From Cohnella lupini (GTDB lineage Bacteria; Bacillota; Bacilli; Paenibacillales; Paenibacillaceae): a stretch of DNA of 64,000 nt. Shown piece by piece: positions 1-7,665 of the stretch. A model generated the notes under the pieces. That model was not told where the DNA came from and searched no databases. It saw only the letters and a list, made by a program, of their open reading frames with translations. The translations under genes were made by a program, and so were the position numbers. The number at the start of each line of letters is the position of its first letter. The first letter of the stretch is position 1. The stretch lies in the NCBI RefSeq assembly GCF_003386205.1, contig NZ_QRDY01000003.1:1-64000 (forward strand). The letters run 5' to 3'.

Positions 1-231
1 ATCTGTTTATCCGTTTTTAAAGGATTTTAGAAAAGGATGCGGACGAACCATTTTTCATTCATGGCGATGATGCTGGCATCATCTTTGGTTAGTAACGAAA
101 TCGAACTATCTCTGCCTACCGAAGCCAATCCGAAAAAATTCAGTCCCATTTGGTGGTATTACTTGCGATTGTGCACGTTACTTTGCCTTCGACCCATCAT
201 TCATCGCTGCTAAATAAAAGAAAAGACCGGA
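1..231. other. Intergenic or gene-end sequence, no supported gene
   Basis: I see no convincing gene. A 58-codon open frame (37-213, plus strand) has its AAAAGG directly against the ATG and resembles no family I know, so it is not called. A short hairpin with 7-base arms (66-72 and 77-83) could be a weak terminator of a gene left of the window, but no long T-run follows. Confidence 0.4.
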
Positions 232-1005
232 TTACTCCAGTCTCCCGAACTTCCTTGTCATGAAATCAAGGCTCGCTTCCATTTCCTCGTCCGTTCCAAG
301 CAGAGAGCACTCCGCGGAAATCATGCCCTTGTAGTTAATCTCTTTCAGTATTCGGGCGAATCGATCGTAGGGGTAGCTTCCCGTTCCCGGCGTCAGTCTC
401 CCGGTATCCGCGACGTGGATGTGGGCGATCCAATCGCGGTGCTCCGCGATTGTCTCCAAAGGCTCATTCTCTTCGTCCATATGGTAGAAATCGGCCAACA
501 CCCGCACGATCGGACTTTCGATCTGCTTCGCGAGCAGCACGGCTTCCGCCACGCTATTGATCAGATTGGATTCCTTGCGGTTTAACGGCTCGATCGCCAT
601 CGTGACTCCCATGCCGCGCCATTCTTCCGCCACGATTCCGAGCAGATCCAGCATCTGCGCTTCCGCCCGCCGGCGATCCCAGCCTTCCGGAATCGTTCGC
701 GCCCTGCCGCTGCCTAACACAGCGATCTCTACCCCGATCTGACTTGCCGTCTCTCCGGCTTTGCTCACGTATCGCCGAATGCGATCAAGGTCCGCTTCCG
801 GGCCGACGGCCATGATACCCGGGGGAAAGAACAAATTCATGGCGCGCGCCCGAAGCGGCGAATCCAAAAACCTCGGCAATTGCTCCTCCAACGCCCGTTC
901 GTCTTCTATCGGCAACGAAGACAGGGGACATTCGATATAGTCGAAGCCCTTGTCCGCCAGCAATCCCGCTTGCTCGATTCCCATGCACCAGCCTATTTTA
1001 TTCAT
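232..1005 (-). CDS. Sugar phosphate isomerase/epimerase (xylose-isomerase-like TIM barrel)
   Basis: The 257-residue cytoplasmic protein has the layout of the IolE/hydroxypyruvate-isomerase/tagatose-epimerase-like superfamily. The usual metal-binding residues are visible in order: Glu in AIEPLN, Asp in LADFYHM, His in HIHVAD and Glu in ISAECS. Such enzymes isomerise or epimerise keto sugars with a divalent metal; the substrate here is unknown. An upstream in-frame ATG at 1182 would add a tail that overlaps the divergent gene. The ATG at 1005 has GGGGGG seven bases upstream and gives a normal start (MNKIGWCMG), so I chose it; the ATG at 1011 lies too close to that site. It is divergent from the AraC regulator at 1127, which suggests regulation by that protein. 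Confidence 0.82.
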   Translation of the reverse strand: MNKIGWCMGIEQAGLLADKGFDYIECPLSSLPIEDERALEEQLPRFLDSPLRARAMNLFFPPGIMAVGPEADLDRIRRYVSKAGETASQIGVEIAVLGSGRARTIPEGWDRRRAEAQMLDLLGIVAEEWRGMGVTMAIEPLNRKESNLINSVAEAVLLAKQIESPIVRVLADFYHMDEENEPLETIAEHRDWIAHIHVADTGRLTPGTGSYPYDRFARILKEINYKGMISAECSLLGTDEEMEASLDFMTRKFGRLE

Positions 1006-1020
1006 GTCCATTCCCCCCGC

Positions 1021-1039
1021 AATCAATCTGAAATTGATT
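1021..1039. promoter_or_regulatory. Inverted repeat between divergent genes
   Basis: AATCAAT (1021-1027) and ATTGATT (1033-1039) form a perfect 7-bp inverted repeat with a 5-base spacer. It lies just upstream of the isomerase ribosome site in the 121-bp gap shared with the AraC-type gene. It may be an operator for the divergent pair. It is AT-rich and short, so chance is possible. Confidence 0.35.
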
Positions 1040-1126
1040 TCATTGTACGAATCTCGCGAATCAAATAGAATAGTTAGAAGTATGGTTTGATGGTTGTGAG
1101 TAAGCTTGGACAAGGAATGATAGCCG

Positions 1127-1954
1127 GTGGAGAACAGGAAGATCATCGACGAATTCATAGAAGACGTCGAGCTGAGATTCAATAACTGCGGACATTCCGT
1201 TCATCCGAAGGGTTGGTCGGAGAATAAAAGTCATCCGGATTATGACCTGTGGTACGTCACGGATGGAGAAATCACGATCGAGTACGGCGGAAGGAAGTCC
1301 GTTGCCGGAGTTGGCGATATCGTATTCTTCAATCCCGGGGTCGTCTATTCGGCGTTCGGAGGGAGCGGGCCATGCGCCCATATTTTCATCCACTTCGACT
1401 TCCCGTTGGGAGAGAGGTTCAATTTCCTGAACGAATTCCATTTAATGGGCGTTACCGCTAATCGCTACTTTCGCGAGGAAGGGGAAGCGTTCCGCAATAC
1501 TTTCGATGCTTTTCTGAATAAAACGCCTATGTCGTCCTTGGCGTTGAAAGGTTACTTTCTCGTCCTGTTGGCCAAGCTGCTTGCCGTCCCCAGGGATTTG
1601 CCGCCGGGCTATACGGCATCTCTTCCGCAGCCGAAGCATTTCGCCAAGCTGAAGCCCGTGCTTCAATATATCGAGGAACACATCGGGGAGAACATTCCGG
1701 CCGAGCTGCTGGCGGAGATGATCGGAATGTCGCCTAAGTATTTCTATGCTTTTTTCAAAACGAATATCGGACTGACCCCTCATCACTACATCACCCGGAT
1801 CCGAATGAACAGAGCTCGCGAGCTGCTCCTCGACCCGAAGCTATCGATTAAGGAAATCGCTTACAGGCTGGGATTTTCGGACCCTTATACCTTCTCGAAA
1901 ATATTCAAGCGCCTCCATAGGACGTCGCCGTCCCGATACATCGATCGTACCTAG
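1127..1954 (+). CDS. AraC family transcriptional regulator with N-terminal cupin domain
   Basis: The 275-residue protein has an N-terminal sugar-sensing cupin-like region (about residues 20-150) and a C-terminal double helix-turn-helix (about 175-272). The second helix-turn-helix carries the usual IKEIAYRLGFSDPYTFSKIFKR-type pattern, positions about 240-262. The start is GTG at 1127 with AAGGA ten bases upstream. It is divergent from the isomerase-like gene and precedes the two-component pair, so it probably controls the isomerase or the whole locus in response to a sugar. The inducer cannot be read from sequence. Confidence 0.88.
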   Translation: MENRKIIDEFIEDVELRFNNCGHSVHPKGWSENKSHPDYDLWYVTDGEITIEYGGRKSVAGVGDIVFFNPGVVYSAFGGSGPCAHIFIHFDFPLGERFNFLNEFHLMGVTANRYFREEGEAFRNTFDAFLNKTPMSSLALKGYFLVLLAKLLAVPRDLPPGYTASLPQPKHFAKLKPVLQYIEEHIGENIPAELLAEMIGMSPKYFYAFFKTNIGLTPHHYITRIRMNRARELLLDPKLSIKEIAYRLGFSDPYTFSKIFKRLHRTSPSRYIDRT

Positions 1955-2013
1955 ATTGCACGTAGTCTGCGCCTAGACAATCGTGTATCGGACTCTGTTG
2001 GCGAAAGTCCCGC

Positions 2014-2046
2014 TTTTACATCACAATCCCGCGCGTATACATCATC
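2014..2046 (+). promoter_or_regulatory. Tandem ACATCA repeat upstream of response regulator gene
   Basis: ACATCA occurs at 2018-2023 and again at 2039-2044, exactly 21 bp apart (two helical turns). The 12-mer TTTTACATCACA at 2014-2025 recurs exactly at 5574-5585 ahead of the transporter operon, there also followed by an ATCATC-type half-site with the same 21-bp phasing. Direct repeats with this spacing suit AraC-type DNA-binding domains, so the response regulator encoded at 2127 is the prime candidate binder. Binding is inferred. Confidence 0.55.
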
Positions 2047-2126
2047 CTAAAGCGGTGGCTCCCCCGTTAAACTGACTGTAATCGATCATGCCGGGGTTCG
2101 CGTTTGCTCCGAGAGCGGAGGTCCAT

Positions 2127-3773
2127 ATGTATAAAATATTGGTCGTAGACGACGAGCCGCGAGTGAGCACGGGAATCAGAAACTTCCTGCTGGATTCGGA
2201 TTTGAATATTTCGAACGTCGAGACCGCGCTGAACGGGTTCGAGGCCATCGATTACTTAAGAATGGATTCCTTCGATTTGGTGTTGACCGACATCCAGATG
2301 AGCAGGATGAGCGGGCTCGAGTTAATGGAAACGATCTATATGGAACAGCCCCATTTGCCCGTAATCGTCATATCGGCGCATGAGAAGTTCGATTTCGCCA
2401 AGAAGTCATTGCGTTTAGGCGCACGGGACTATCTAGTAAAGCCTGTCGAGCAGGATGATCTGATGCGCGTCGTTCGCAAGGTGTTATGCGAAAAAGAAGA
2501 AATAGGCTTGAAATCGATCGAGCTGTCGAAGCGGCAAAGGGACAAGGAGAGCGAACAAACGGAGGAGATGAGCCGCAACGAATTGTTGATGGAGCTCGTC
2601 ACGGAGAGAAACTTAACGAAGAAGGACTATGCGAGCTCGGTTGCCGAGCTGGGCGAACAAATTAGCGGGCACAGATTCGGAGTCGTTTCCATCCGCATGG
2701 ATTTAAGCCGCGGCGGATTCAGCAACAGGGAAATTACGCTTCTGGACCGGAAGCTGCTGAAGTACGCTTCGATCAACATATTGGAGGAAAGCTTGTCCGA
2801 ATGGAGCGGATTGATCTTCAACGGATTCGGCAACGAACTTATCGGAATTATTCAGATGAACGATACGGGTGTGATCGGCCATAGCCTCGATATCCAATCG
2901 CAGCTTCATCTGATCGGTCAGATGATCAATATGAACCTGAAGCAGTATTTGAATGTGGAAACGACGGTCGGAATGAGTACCCTTCGTTCGGACGTGTTCA
3001 TGCTGCCGAAGCTGATGGAAGAGGCGAATACGGCGGCGGAGTGGAAAAACCTTCACCCCGGCAACAAGGTTTTCTATTACGAGGACGTGTTGGCACAGGA
3101 AAATTTGAGCATCGTCGAATGGATGGCGAGAGTGGACAAATACATCCTTACGCTGAAGACCGATCTCGACAGCCCGCTGCCCGTAGATACGCAGAAGATC
3201 GCCAAGCCGTTGACTATGCTCGCGCACACGGAAGAGCTATTCAATAGCTACTTCGGAATGCTCGTATATCGGCTATACGGGCTGATTCTGGAATACGGGC
3301 ACGCTAACGGAATTTCCTTGCACCGATTCGATCCGGACGTTTACTTCCGCAACGTTGCCGGTGCCGACAAGCTCGACTATTTGAATAAGTACATTCAGGA
3401 AACGGCCCAACTAGTAAGGGTGCTGGTCAAGGAAAGGGACCAATCGATGCTCGCCCGGATTACGGGATTCATTCGCCTGCACTTCCGGAACCCGGCGCTT
3501 AAGATCCAAGACATCGCGAACGAAGTGCATTTCAGTACGGCATACCTCAGCTATTTGTTCAAAAGGGAAATGCACAAAAATCTGTGGGATTACGTGACGG
3601 AGCTCCGCATCGACGAGGCGAAGCGTCTGCTCACTACGACGGACAAGAAGCGTTACGAGGTAGCTTACGAGGTCGGTTACGAATCTCCCGAGCATTTCGG
3701 CAGAATGTTCAAACGCTACGCGGGCCTTAGTCCCGCCGAATACCGTAAAGAGGGTCAGGGGGGATCGGGCTGA
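2127..3773 (+). CDS. Response regulator, YesN type (receiver plus AraC-type DNA-binding domain)
   Basis: The 548-residue protein starts with a CheY-like receiver (about 1-120): acidic pair VVDDE at 8-10, phospho-acceptor Asp55 in LTDIQM, and conserved Lys in LVKPV. A long linker region follows, then a C-terminal AraC-type double helix-turn-helix (about 440-545). An upstream in-frame ATG at 2088 would extend the protein, but GGAGG at 2117-2121 sets the ATG at 2127. The stop overlaps the start of the sensor kinase gene, so the two are translationally coupled. It probably activates the permease-binding protein operon at 5660 through the repeats at 2014 and 5574. Confidence 0.93.
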   Translation: MYKILVVDDEPRVSTGIRNFLLDSDLNISNVETALNGFEAIDYLRMDSFDLVLTDIQMSRMSGLELMETIYMEQPHLPVIVISAHEKFDFAKKSLRLGARDYLVKPVEQDDLMRVVRKVLCEKEEIGLKSIELSKRQRDKESEQTEEMSRNELLMELVTERNLTKKDYASSVAELGEQISGHRFGVVSIRMDLSRGGFSNREITLLDRKLLKYASINILEESLSEWSGLIFNGFGNELIGIIQMNDTGVIGHSLDIQSQLHLIGQMINMNLKQYLNVETTVGMSTLRSDVFMLPKLMEEANTAAEWKNLHPGNKVFYYEDVLAQENLSIVEWMARVDKYILTLKTDLDSPLPVDTQKIAKPLTMLAHTEELFNSYFGMLVYRLYGLILEYGHANGISLHRFDPDVYFRNVAGADKLDYLNKYIQETAQLVRVLVKERDQSMLARITGFIRLHFRNPALKIQDIANEVHFSTAYLSYLFKREMHKNLWDYVTELRIDEAKRLLTTTDKKRYEVAYEVGYESPEHFGRMFKRYAGLSPAEYRKEGQGGSG

Positions 3774-5500
3774 AGCTCAAGTATAAAGTCACGCTTGCTT
3801 TCGCCTTGTTCATCATCGGACCTTTTTTAGTCGTCGGGTGGATATCCGCGTTCAAAGCCTCCGATTCCATGAAGGACGAGGTAGGAAGGACAACGTTGCA
3901 GCTCGTCAATCAAAATCACGTTACGCTGGAGAAGACGTTATCGTCGGTTAACGACAAGACGGTGACGTTGCTGGACAACCACTTCTTCAGCGATACCGAG
4001 CAATACGGCTTCTGGACCAATATCGAGTCGCTTGGACAGATCAGGGAAGCGGACGCGATACTGGAGCGTTGGTCTTCGGATGGAACCGAATATTCGTTAT
4101 ATATGAGGAATATGGAGGGGAAGAGCACGCCGTTCGACTTATCCAACAAAGCGAAGAGGTTCAAATACTTTAGCGAGGATAGCGTCGGACTTCCGGAGTG
4201 GGCCGAGCATTCGATGCGGGAAGGCGGAGGAGGTACGCTTAGGTTGATCGAATCGGACGGAGGTTTGCCGACGGTTAGCTTCATCCGGAGCATCCTGAAT
4301 CCGAAGGAATACGACGAATCGATCGGCTTCCTCGTCGTTTCGAAACTAGAGGTACTCCTGACCAGGGATCTCGTGTCGGTACAGCTGTCGGACAATGCCG
4401 GCATCTATTTGTTCAATGATCAGGATGAGCTGCTGATGAAGGTTGGCTCGCATGAGCCGCAAATGGTCGGAATCCCGGAAGACGCGAAAAAAGAGATGAC
4501 CGGATACTATTACGCGAACGAAGGCGGCCAGAAGTGGCTGTACGCCTTTTCTCACCGATCCGCGTTTAATACCCGTTTGGTTTATAAAATTCCCCAGGAG
4601 TCGATAACGGGAAACCAATCCGTCTTTCAATGGACGATCATGATCGTTTCGGCGATCTATTTGGCGTTCGTGCTGTTCTTCGTCTTATATTTGCTGAGGA
4701 TGATCGTCAAGCCGTTGACGAGGTTAGTCGCGATTACGAAAATCTACGAGCCGGGAAAAAAGCTGGATATGAACGATGAGCTCCTGCGGGCGGACGAATT
4801 CGGCATTTTGTACGGCGCGTTCCTGAAGATGACGACCAGGCTGGACCACTCCTTCGAAGAAAATTACGTCATGAAAATCAAGCAGAAGGAAAACGAGCTC
4901 GCGACGCTTCACTCGCAGATCACGCCTCATCTGCTTTATAACACACTGGACTCCATCTACTGGTACGCTCTGGACAGCGGCAACAAGGATGTCGGCGATA
5001 TGGTTAAAGATTTATCGAAGCTGCTCAGAATCGGCTTAAGCAAAGGAAAGACCCTCATAACGATCGAAGAAGAAATCGAGCACGTTCAAGCGTACAGCCG
5101 GCTACAGATGAAACGCTATCCGAATACGTTCGAGGTGCATTGGGACATCGACGAATCCGTAAAAGCCTATATGACGCCGAAAGTAATCCTGCAGCCTTTG
5201 GTCGAGAATGCCATATTCCATAGCGTCAGCAGCATGGACGGGGAAGGCACGATATGGATTCGGGTGCGCCGCGAGGGGGAAGAGATCAGAATGTCCGTAG
5301 AGGACAACGGATTTTTGCCGGTCGACATGGCGCGACTGGATCATATCGTCAAGGGAGAAACTAGCGACAAAGGCTATGGAATCCGCAATGTCCATCAACG
5401 AGTGCAGCTGCACTTCGGCGAGTCTTACGGGTTACGGTACGAGAAGCGGGAAGGCGGAGGAATCTCCGCCATAATCCAAATCCCCGCCTCAATTAAATAG
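3770..5500 (+). CDS. Sensor histidine kinase, YesM type, probable CTG start
   Basis: The roughly 576-residue membrane kinase has a first transmembrane helix near residues 8-27, an extracytoplasmic sensing region, a second helix near 285-310, a HAMP-like stretch, a HisKA_7TM-like His_kinase motif (TPHLLYNTLD, phospho-His about 387) and a C-terminal ATPase domain with DNGF and GYGIRN boxes. No ATG, GTG or TTG lies between the upstream in-frame stop (3746) and TTG 3806, which would cut into the first helix and has no ribosome site. CTG at 3770 gives a normal kinase start (MKLKYKVTLAF), overlaps the regulator stop as CTGA, and has GGGGGG six bases upstream. It lacks an orthodox start, so this is inference, but well supported. 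Confidence 0.85.
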   Translation: MKLKYKVTLAFALFIIGPFLVVGWISAFKASDSMKDEVGRTTLQLVNQNHVTLEKTLSSVNDKTVTLLDNHFFSDTEQYGFWTNIESLGQIREADAILERWSSDGTEYSLYMRNMEGKSTPFDLSNKAKRFKYFSEDSVGLPEWAEHSMREGGGGTLRLIESDGGLPTVSFIRSILNPKEYDESIGFLVVSKLEVLLTRDLVSVQLSDNAGIYLFNDQDELLMKVGSHEPQMVGIPEDAKKEMTGYYYANEGGQKWLYAFSHRSAFNTRLVYKIPQESITGNQSVFQWTIMIVSAIYLAFVLFFVLYLLRMIVKPLTRLVAITKIYEPGKKLDMNDELLRADEFGILYGAFLKMTTRLDHSFEENYVMKIKQKENELATLHSQITPHLLYNTLDSIYWYALDSGNKDVGDMVKDLSKLLRIGLSKGKTLITIEEEIEHVQAYSRLQMKRYPNTFEVHWDIDESVKAYMTPKVILQPLVENAIFHSVSSMDGEGTIWIRVRREGEEIRMSVEDNGFLPVDMARLDHIVKGETSDKGYGIRNVHQRVQLHFGESYGLRYEKREGGGISAIIQIPASIK

Positions 5501-5513
5501 TTAAGATCGCCAA

Positions 5514-5542
5514 CGACTCCGGACCTCCGCCGGAGTTTTTTT
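5514..5542 (+). terminator. Rho-independent terminator after sensor kinase gene
   Basis: ACTCCGG (5516-5522) pairs with CCGGAGT (5530-5536) around a 7-base loop and runs into seven T. It separates the regulator-kinase pair from the transporter operon. Confidence 0.85.
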
Positions 5543-5573
5543 GCGTCTTCGGATGGCGATGCGGAGGTGTTTG

Positions 5574-5605
5574 TTTTACATCACACTCTGCTAGGAATAG
5601 ATCAT
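5574..5605 (+). promoter_or_regulatory. Second copy of the tandem repeat, upstream of transporter operon
   Basis: TTTTACATCACA (5574-5585) is identical to 2014-2025. ACATCA at 5578 and AGATCA at 5599 are again 21 bp apart, and ATA-N-ATCATC is conserved at the same offset. It lies about 55-85 bases upstream of the first permease start, a good place for an activator site. Confidence 0.55.
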
Positions 5606-5659
5606 CGTCAGGGGAAAAGCGCCATTCTATACTGAAAACAGAGAAAGGAAGTGGATGCA

Positions 5660-6637
5660 TTGCTAGAGAAAACGGTGGTTCAAGACGCAGGCTTGCTGCG
5701 GAGTCATCGGAAAACCGGGATGGCGTTATTTTTTCATTCGCTGTGGAAGTACAGATATTTGACGATCATGATGATCCCCACCCTTATCGTCCTCATTCTG
5801 AACAACTACTTGCCTATGTTCGGAGTGTTCATCGCATTCAAGAATATTAACTATGTCGACGGAATTTGGGGAAGTCCCTGGGTTGGCTTCGACAACTTTA
5901 CGTTCCTGTTCACCTCCGGTTCCTTATGGAGGATCGCCCGGAATACCATTTCGTACAGCTTGGCGTTCATGGCCATTAATCTGATATTGTCCGTCGGAAT
6001 CGCGGTCGCCATTAACGAGATTCGAAATCGTTGGCTGGCGAAGGGTTATCAGACCTTTCTGATCATGCCGCATTTTCTGTCCATGGTCGTAGTCAGCTAC
6101 TTGGTTTATGCCTTCTTGACTCCGGACAAGGGGTTCATGAACAACACGGTCGTCGAATGGTTCGGCCACGATCGCGTGTTCTGGTATTCGGAAAAGGAAT
6201 ATTGGCCGTACATTCTGACGTTGGTCAACGCATGGAAAGGCGTCGGAATCGGGGCAGTCATCTATATCGCCGCGATTGCCGGAATCGACCAGGAATATTA
6301 CGAGGCGTCGGTCATCGACGGAGCTTCGAAATGGCGGCAGATTTTCCATATTACGCTGCCGTCCATCCAACCCGTCATCATTATCATTACGATTCTGAAC
6401 ATGGGGCATGTGTTCAACTCCGACTTCGGGTTGTTTTATCAAGTAACGCTGAATTCCGGAGCCTTGTATCCCGTCACCGACACCGTAGACACTTACGTCT
6501 ATCGCGCGCTTAAGGAATTGAACGATATCGGCATGTCCTCCGCGGCCGCGCTGGTTCAATCCGTGCTCGGATTCGCGCTGGTGCTGCTGACGAATTCGGC
6601 GGTGCGCAAGATCAATAAAGAACAAGCCCTGTTCTAG
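5660..6637 (+). CDS. Sugar ABC transporter permease (LplB/MalF-like)
   Basis: The 325-residue inner-membrane protein has about six hydrophobic helices and the EAA-type loop (YEASVIDGASKWRQ, followed by ITLP) that docks an ATPase. GTG 5651 has its AAAGGA only two bases away; TTG 5660 (MLEKTVV) has better spacing and is preferred, though both are possible. It forms one operon with the second permease (22-bp gap) and the binding protein. No ATPase gene is present, as is usual for this family, which shares an MsmX/UgpC-type ATPase. The paired YesN/YesM genes suggest uptake of an oligosaccharide. Confidence 0.9.
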   Translation: MLEKTVVQDAGLLRSHRKTGMALFFHSLWKYRYLTIMMIPTLIVLILNNYLPMFGVFIAFKNINYVDGIWGSPWVGFDNFTFLFTSGSLWRIARNTISYSLAFMAINLILSVGIAVAINEIRNRWLAKGYQTFLIMPHFLSMVVVSYLVYAFLTPDKGFMNNTVVEWFGHDRVFWYSEKEYWPYILTLVNAWKGVGIGAVIYIAAIAGIDQEYYEASVIDGASKWRQIFHITLPSIQPVIIIITILNMGHVFNSDFGLFYQVTLNSGALYPVTDTVDTYVYRALKELNDIGMSSAAALVQSVLGFALVLLTNSAVRKINKEQALF

Positions 6638-6659
6638 AGGGAAGACTCGAGGTGACAAG

Positions 6660-7571
6660 ATGAACAAACCGTCTAACCGTCGGGAGAATGCGATCTCCCC
6701 TTTCATGAATGTCGTTCTGAACGGCGGCTTTGCCGTCATCGCGTTGGCATGCGCCATGCCTGTCGTGCTCGTGATCATGGTTTCCTTTACCCATAACGAT
6801 TCCTTGCTGGACAGGGGCTACAGCTTCATCCCCGAGAAATGGTCCTTGATCGCTTACGAAAGCTTGTTCAAGGACTACGGAACGATATTGCGCGCATACG
6901 CAGTCAGCATCGGAATAACCGTGGCGGGAACGCTCGCGAGCGTTCTGCTAATGGCCCTGTACGCTTATCCGATTTCACGGCAGGATTATCCGCTGCGCAA
7001 GTTTTTTACTTTCGTTCTCTTCTTCACGATGTTGTTCAGCGGCGGAATCGTCAGCAAATATATCGTGTACACGCAAGGAATCGGTTTGTTGGACTCGTAT
7101 ATGGCGTTGATCCTGCCGCTGCTCATCATTCCGTTTAACGTTATCATTATGCGAACCTTCTTCCAGACGACGATCCATCCCGCTTTAATCGAATCCGCGA
7201 GAATCGACGGCGCAGGAGAATTAAGAATCTTCGCCCGCATCGTACTGCCGCTATCGCTGCCGGTTATGGCCACGATGGCTCTGTTCAGCACGATTGCCTA
7301 TTGGAACGATTGGTTTAACGCGCTTCTGTTTATTCGCGAAGAAGCGAAGTACCCGGTGCAGTTTCTGATGATTCGCGTGCTGAACGACATTCAGTATTTG
7401 AGGGAAAACGTTCAGCTCGCGGCTCAAAATCCGGAGCTGATGCGCAATTTGCCTAACGAGTCGCTGCAGATGGCGATGGCCGTCGTCGGCATGGGCCCGA
7501 TATTGCTCGTGTATCCGTTCTTCCAGAAATATTTCGTCAAAGGACTGACGATCGGCGCCGTGAAAGGTTAG
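6660..7571 (+). CDS. Sugar ABC transporter permease (YtcP/MalG-like)
   Basis: The 303-residue membrane protein has about six helices and an EAA-type motif (IESARIDGAGELR, then IVLP). ATG 6660 has GAGG nine bases upstream. The C-terminus (KGLTIGAVKG) is the usual ending for carbohydrate permeases of this class. It would pair with the preceding permease to form the channel for the binding protein encoded next. Confidence 0.92.
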   Translation: MNKPSNRRENAISPFMNVVLNGGFAVIALACAMPVVLVIMVSFTHNDSLLDRGYSFIPEKWSLIAYESLFKDYGTILRAYAVSIGITVAGTLASVLLMALYAYPISRQDYPLRKFFTFVLFFTMLFSGGIVSKYIVYTQGIGLLDSYMALILPLLIIPFNVIIMRTFFQTTIHPALIESARIDGAGELRIFARIVLPLSLPVMATMALFSTIAYWNDWFNALLFIREEAKYPVQFLMIRVLNDIQYLRENVQLAAQNPELMRNLPNESLQMAMAVVGMGPILLVYPFFQKYFVKGLTIGAVKG

Positions 7572-7621
7572 GCCGGCGACTGCAGCGGTAGCTATGGCTG
7601 ACGGTCTGCCCTATACCGGCC
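7571..7621 (+). other. Intercistronic stem-loop before binding protein gene
   Basis: GGCCGG (7571-7576) can pair with CCGGCC (7616-7621) across the permease-binding protein gap. No T-run follows. Such structures often allow extra expression of binding proteins by RNA processing; that role is inferred here. Confidence 0.35.
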
Positions 7622-7665
7622 GGAAGCCGTTCTATATAATTATCTTATCGGGAGGGTTACAAGCA

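Noticed and set aside
37-213. 58-codon open frame at the left edge
   Set aside because: Ribosome site touches the ATG, composition is poor, and no family resemblance is seen.
5924-6778. 284-codon minus-strand open frame
   Set aside because: It is antisense to the permease genes, rich in Arg/His/Gln as mirror frames are, and has no ribosome site.
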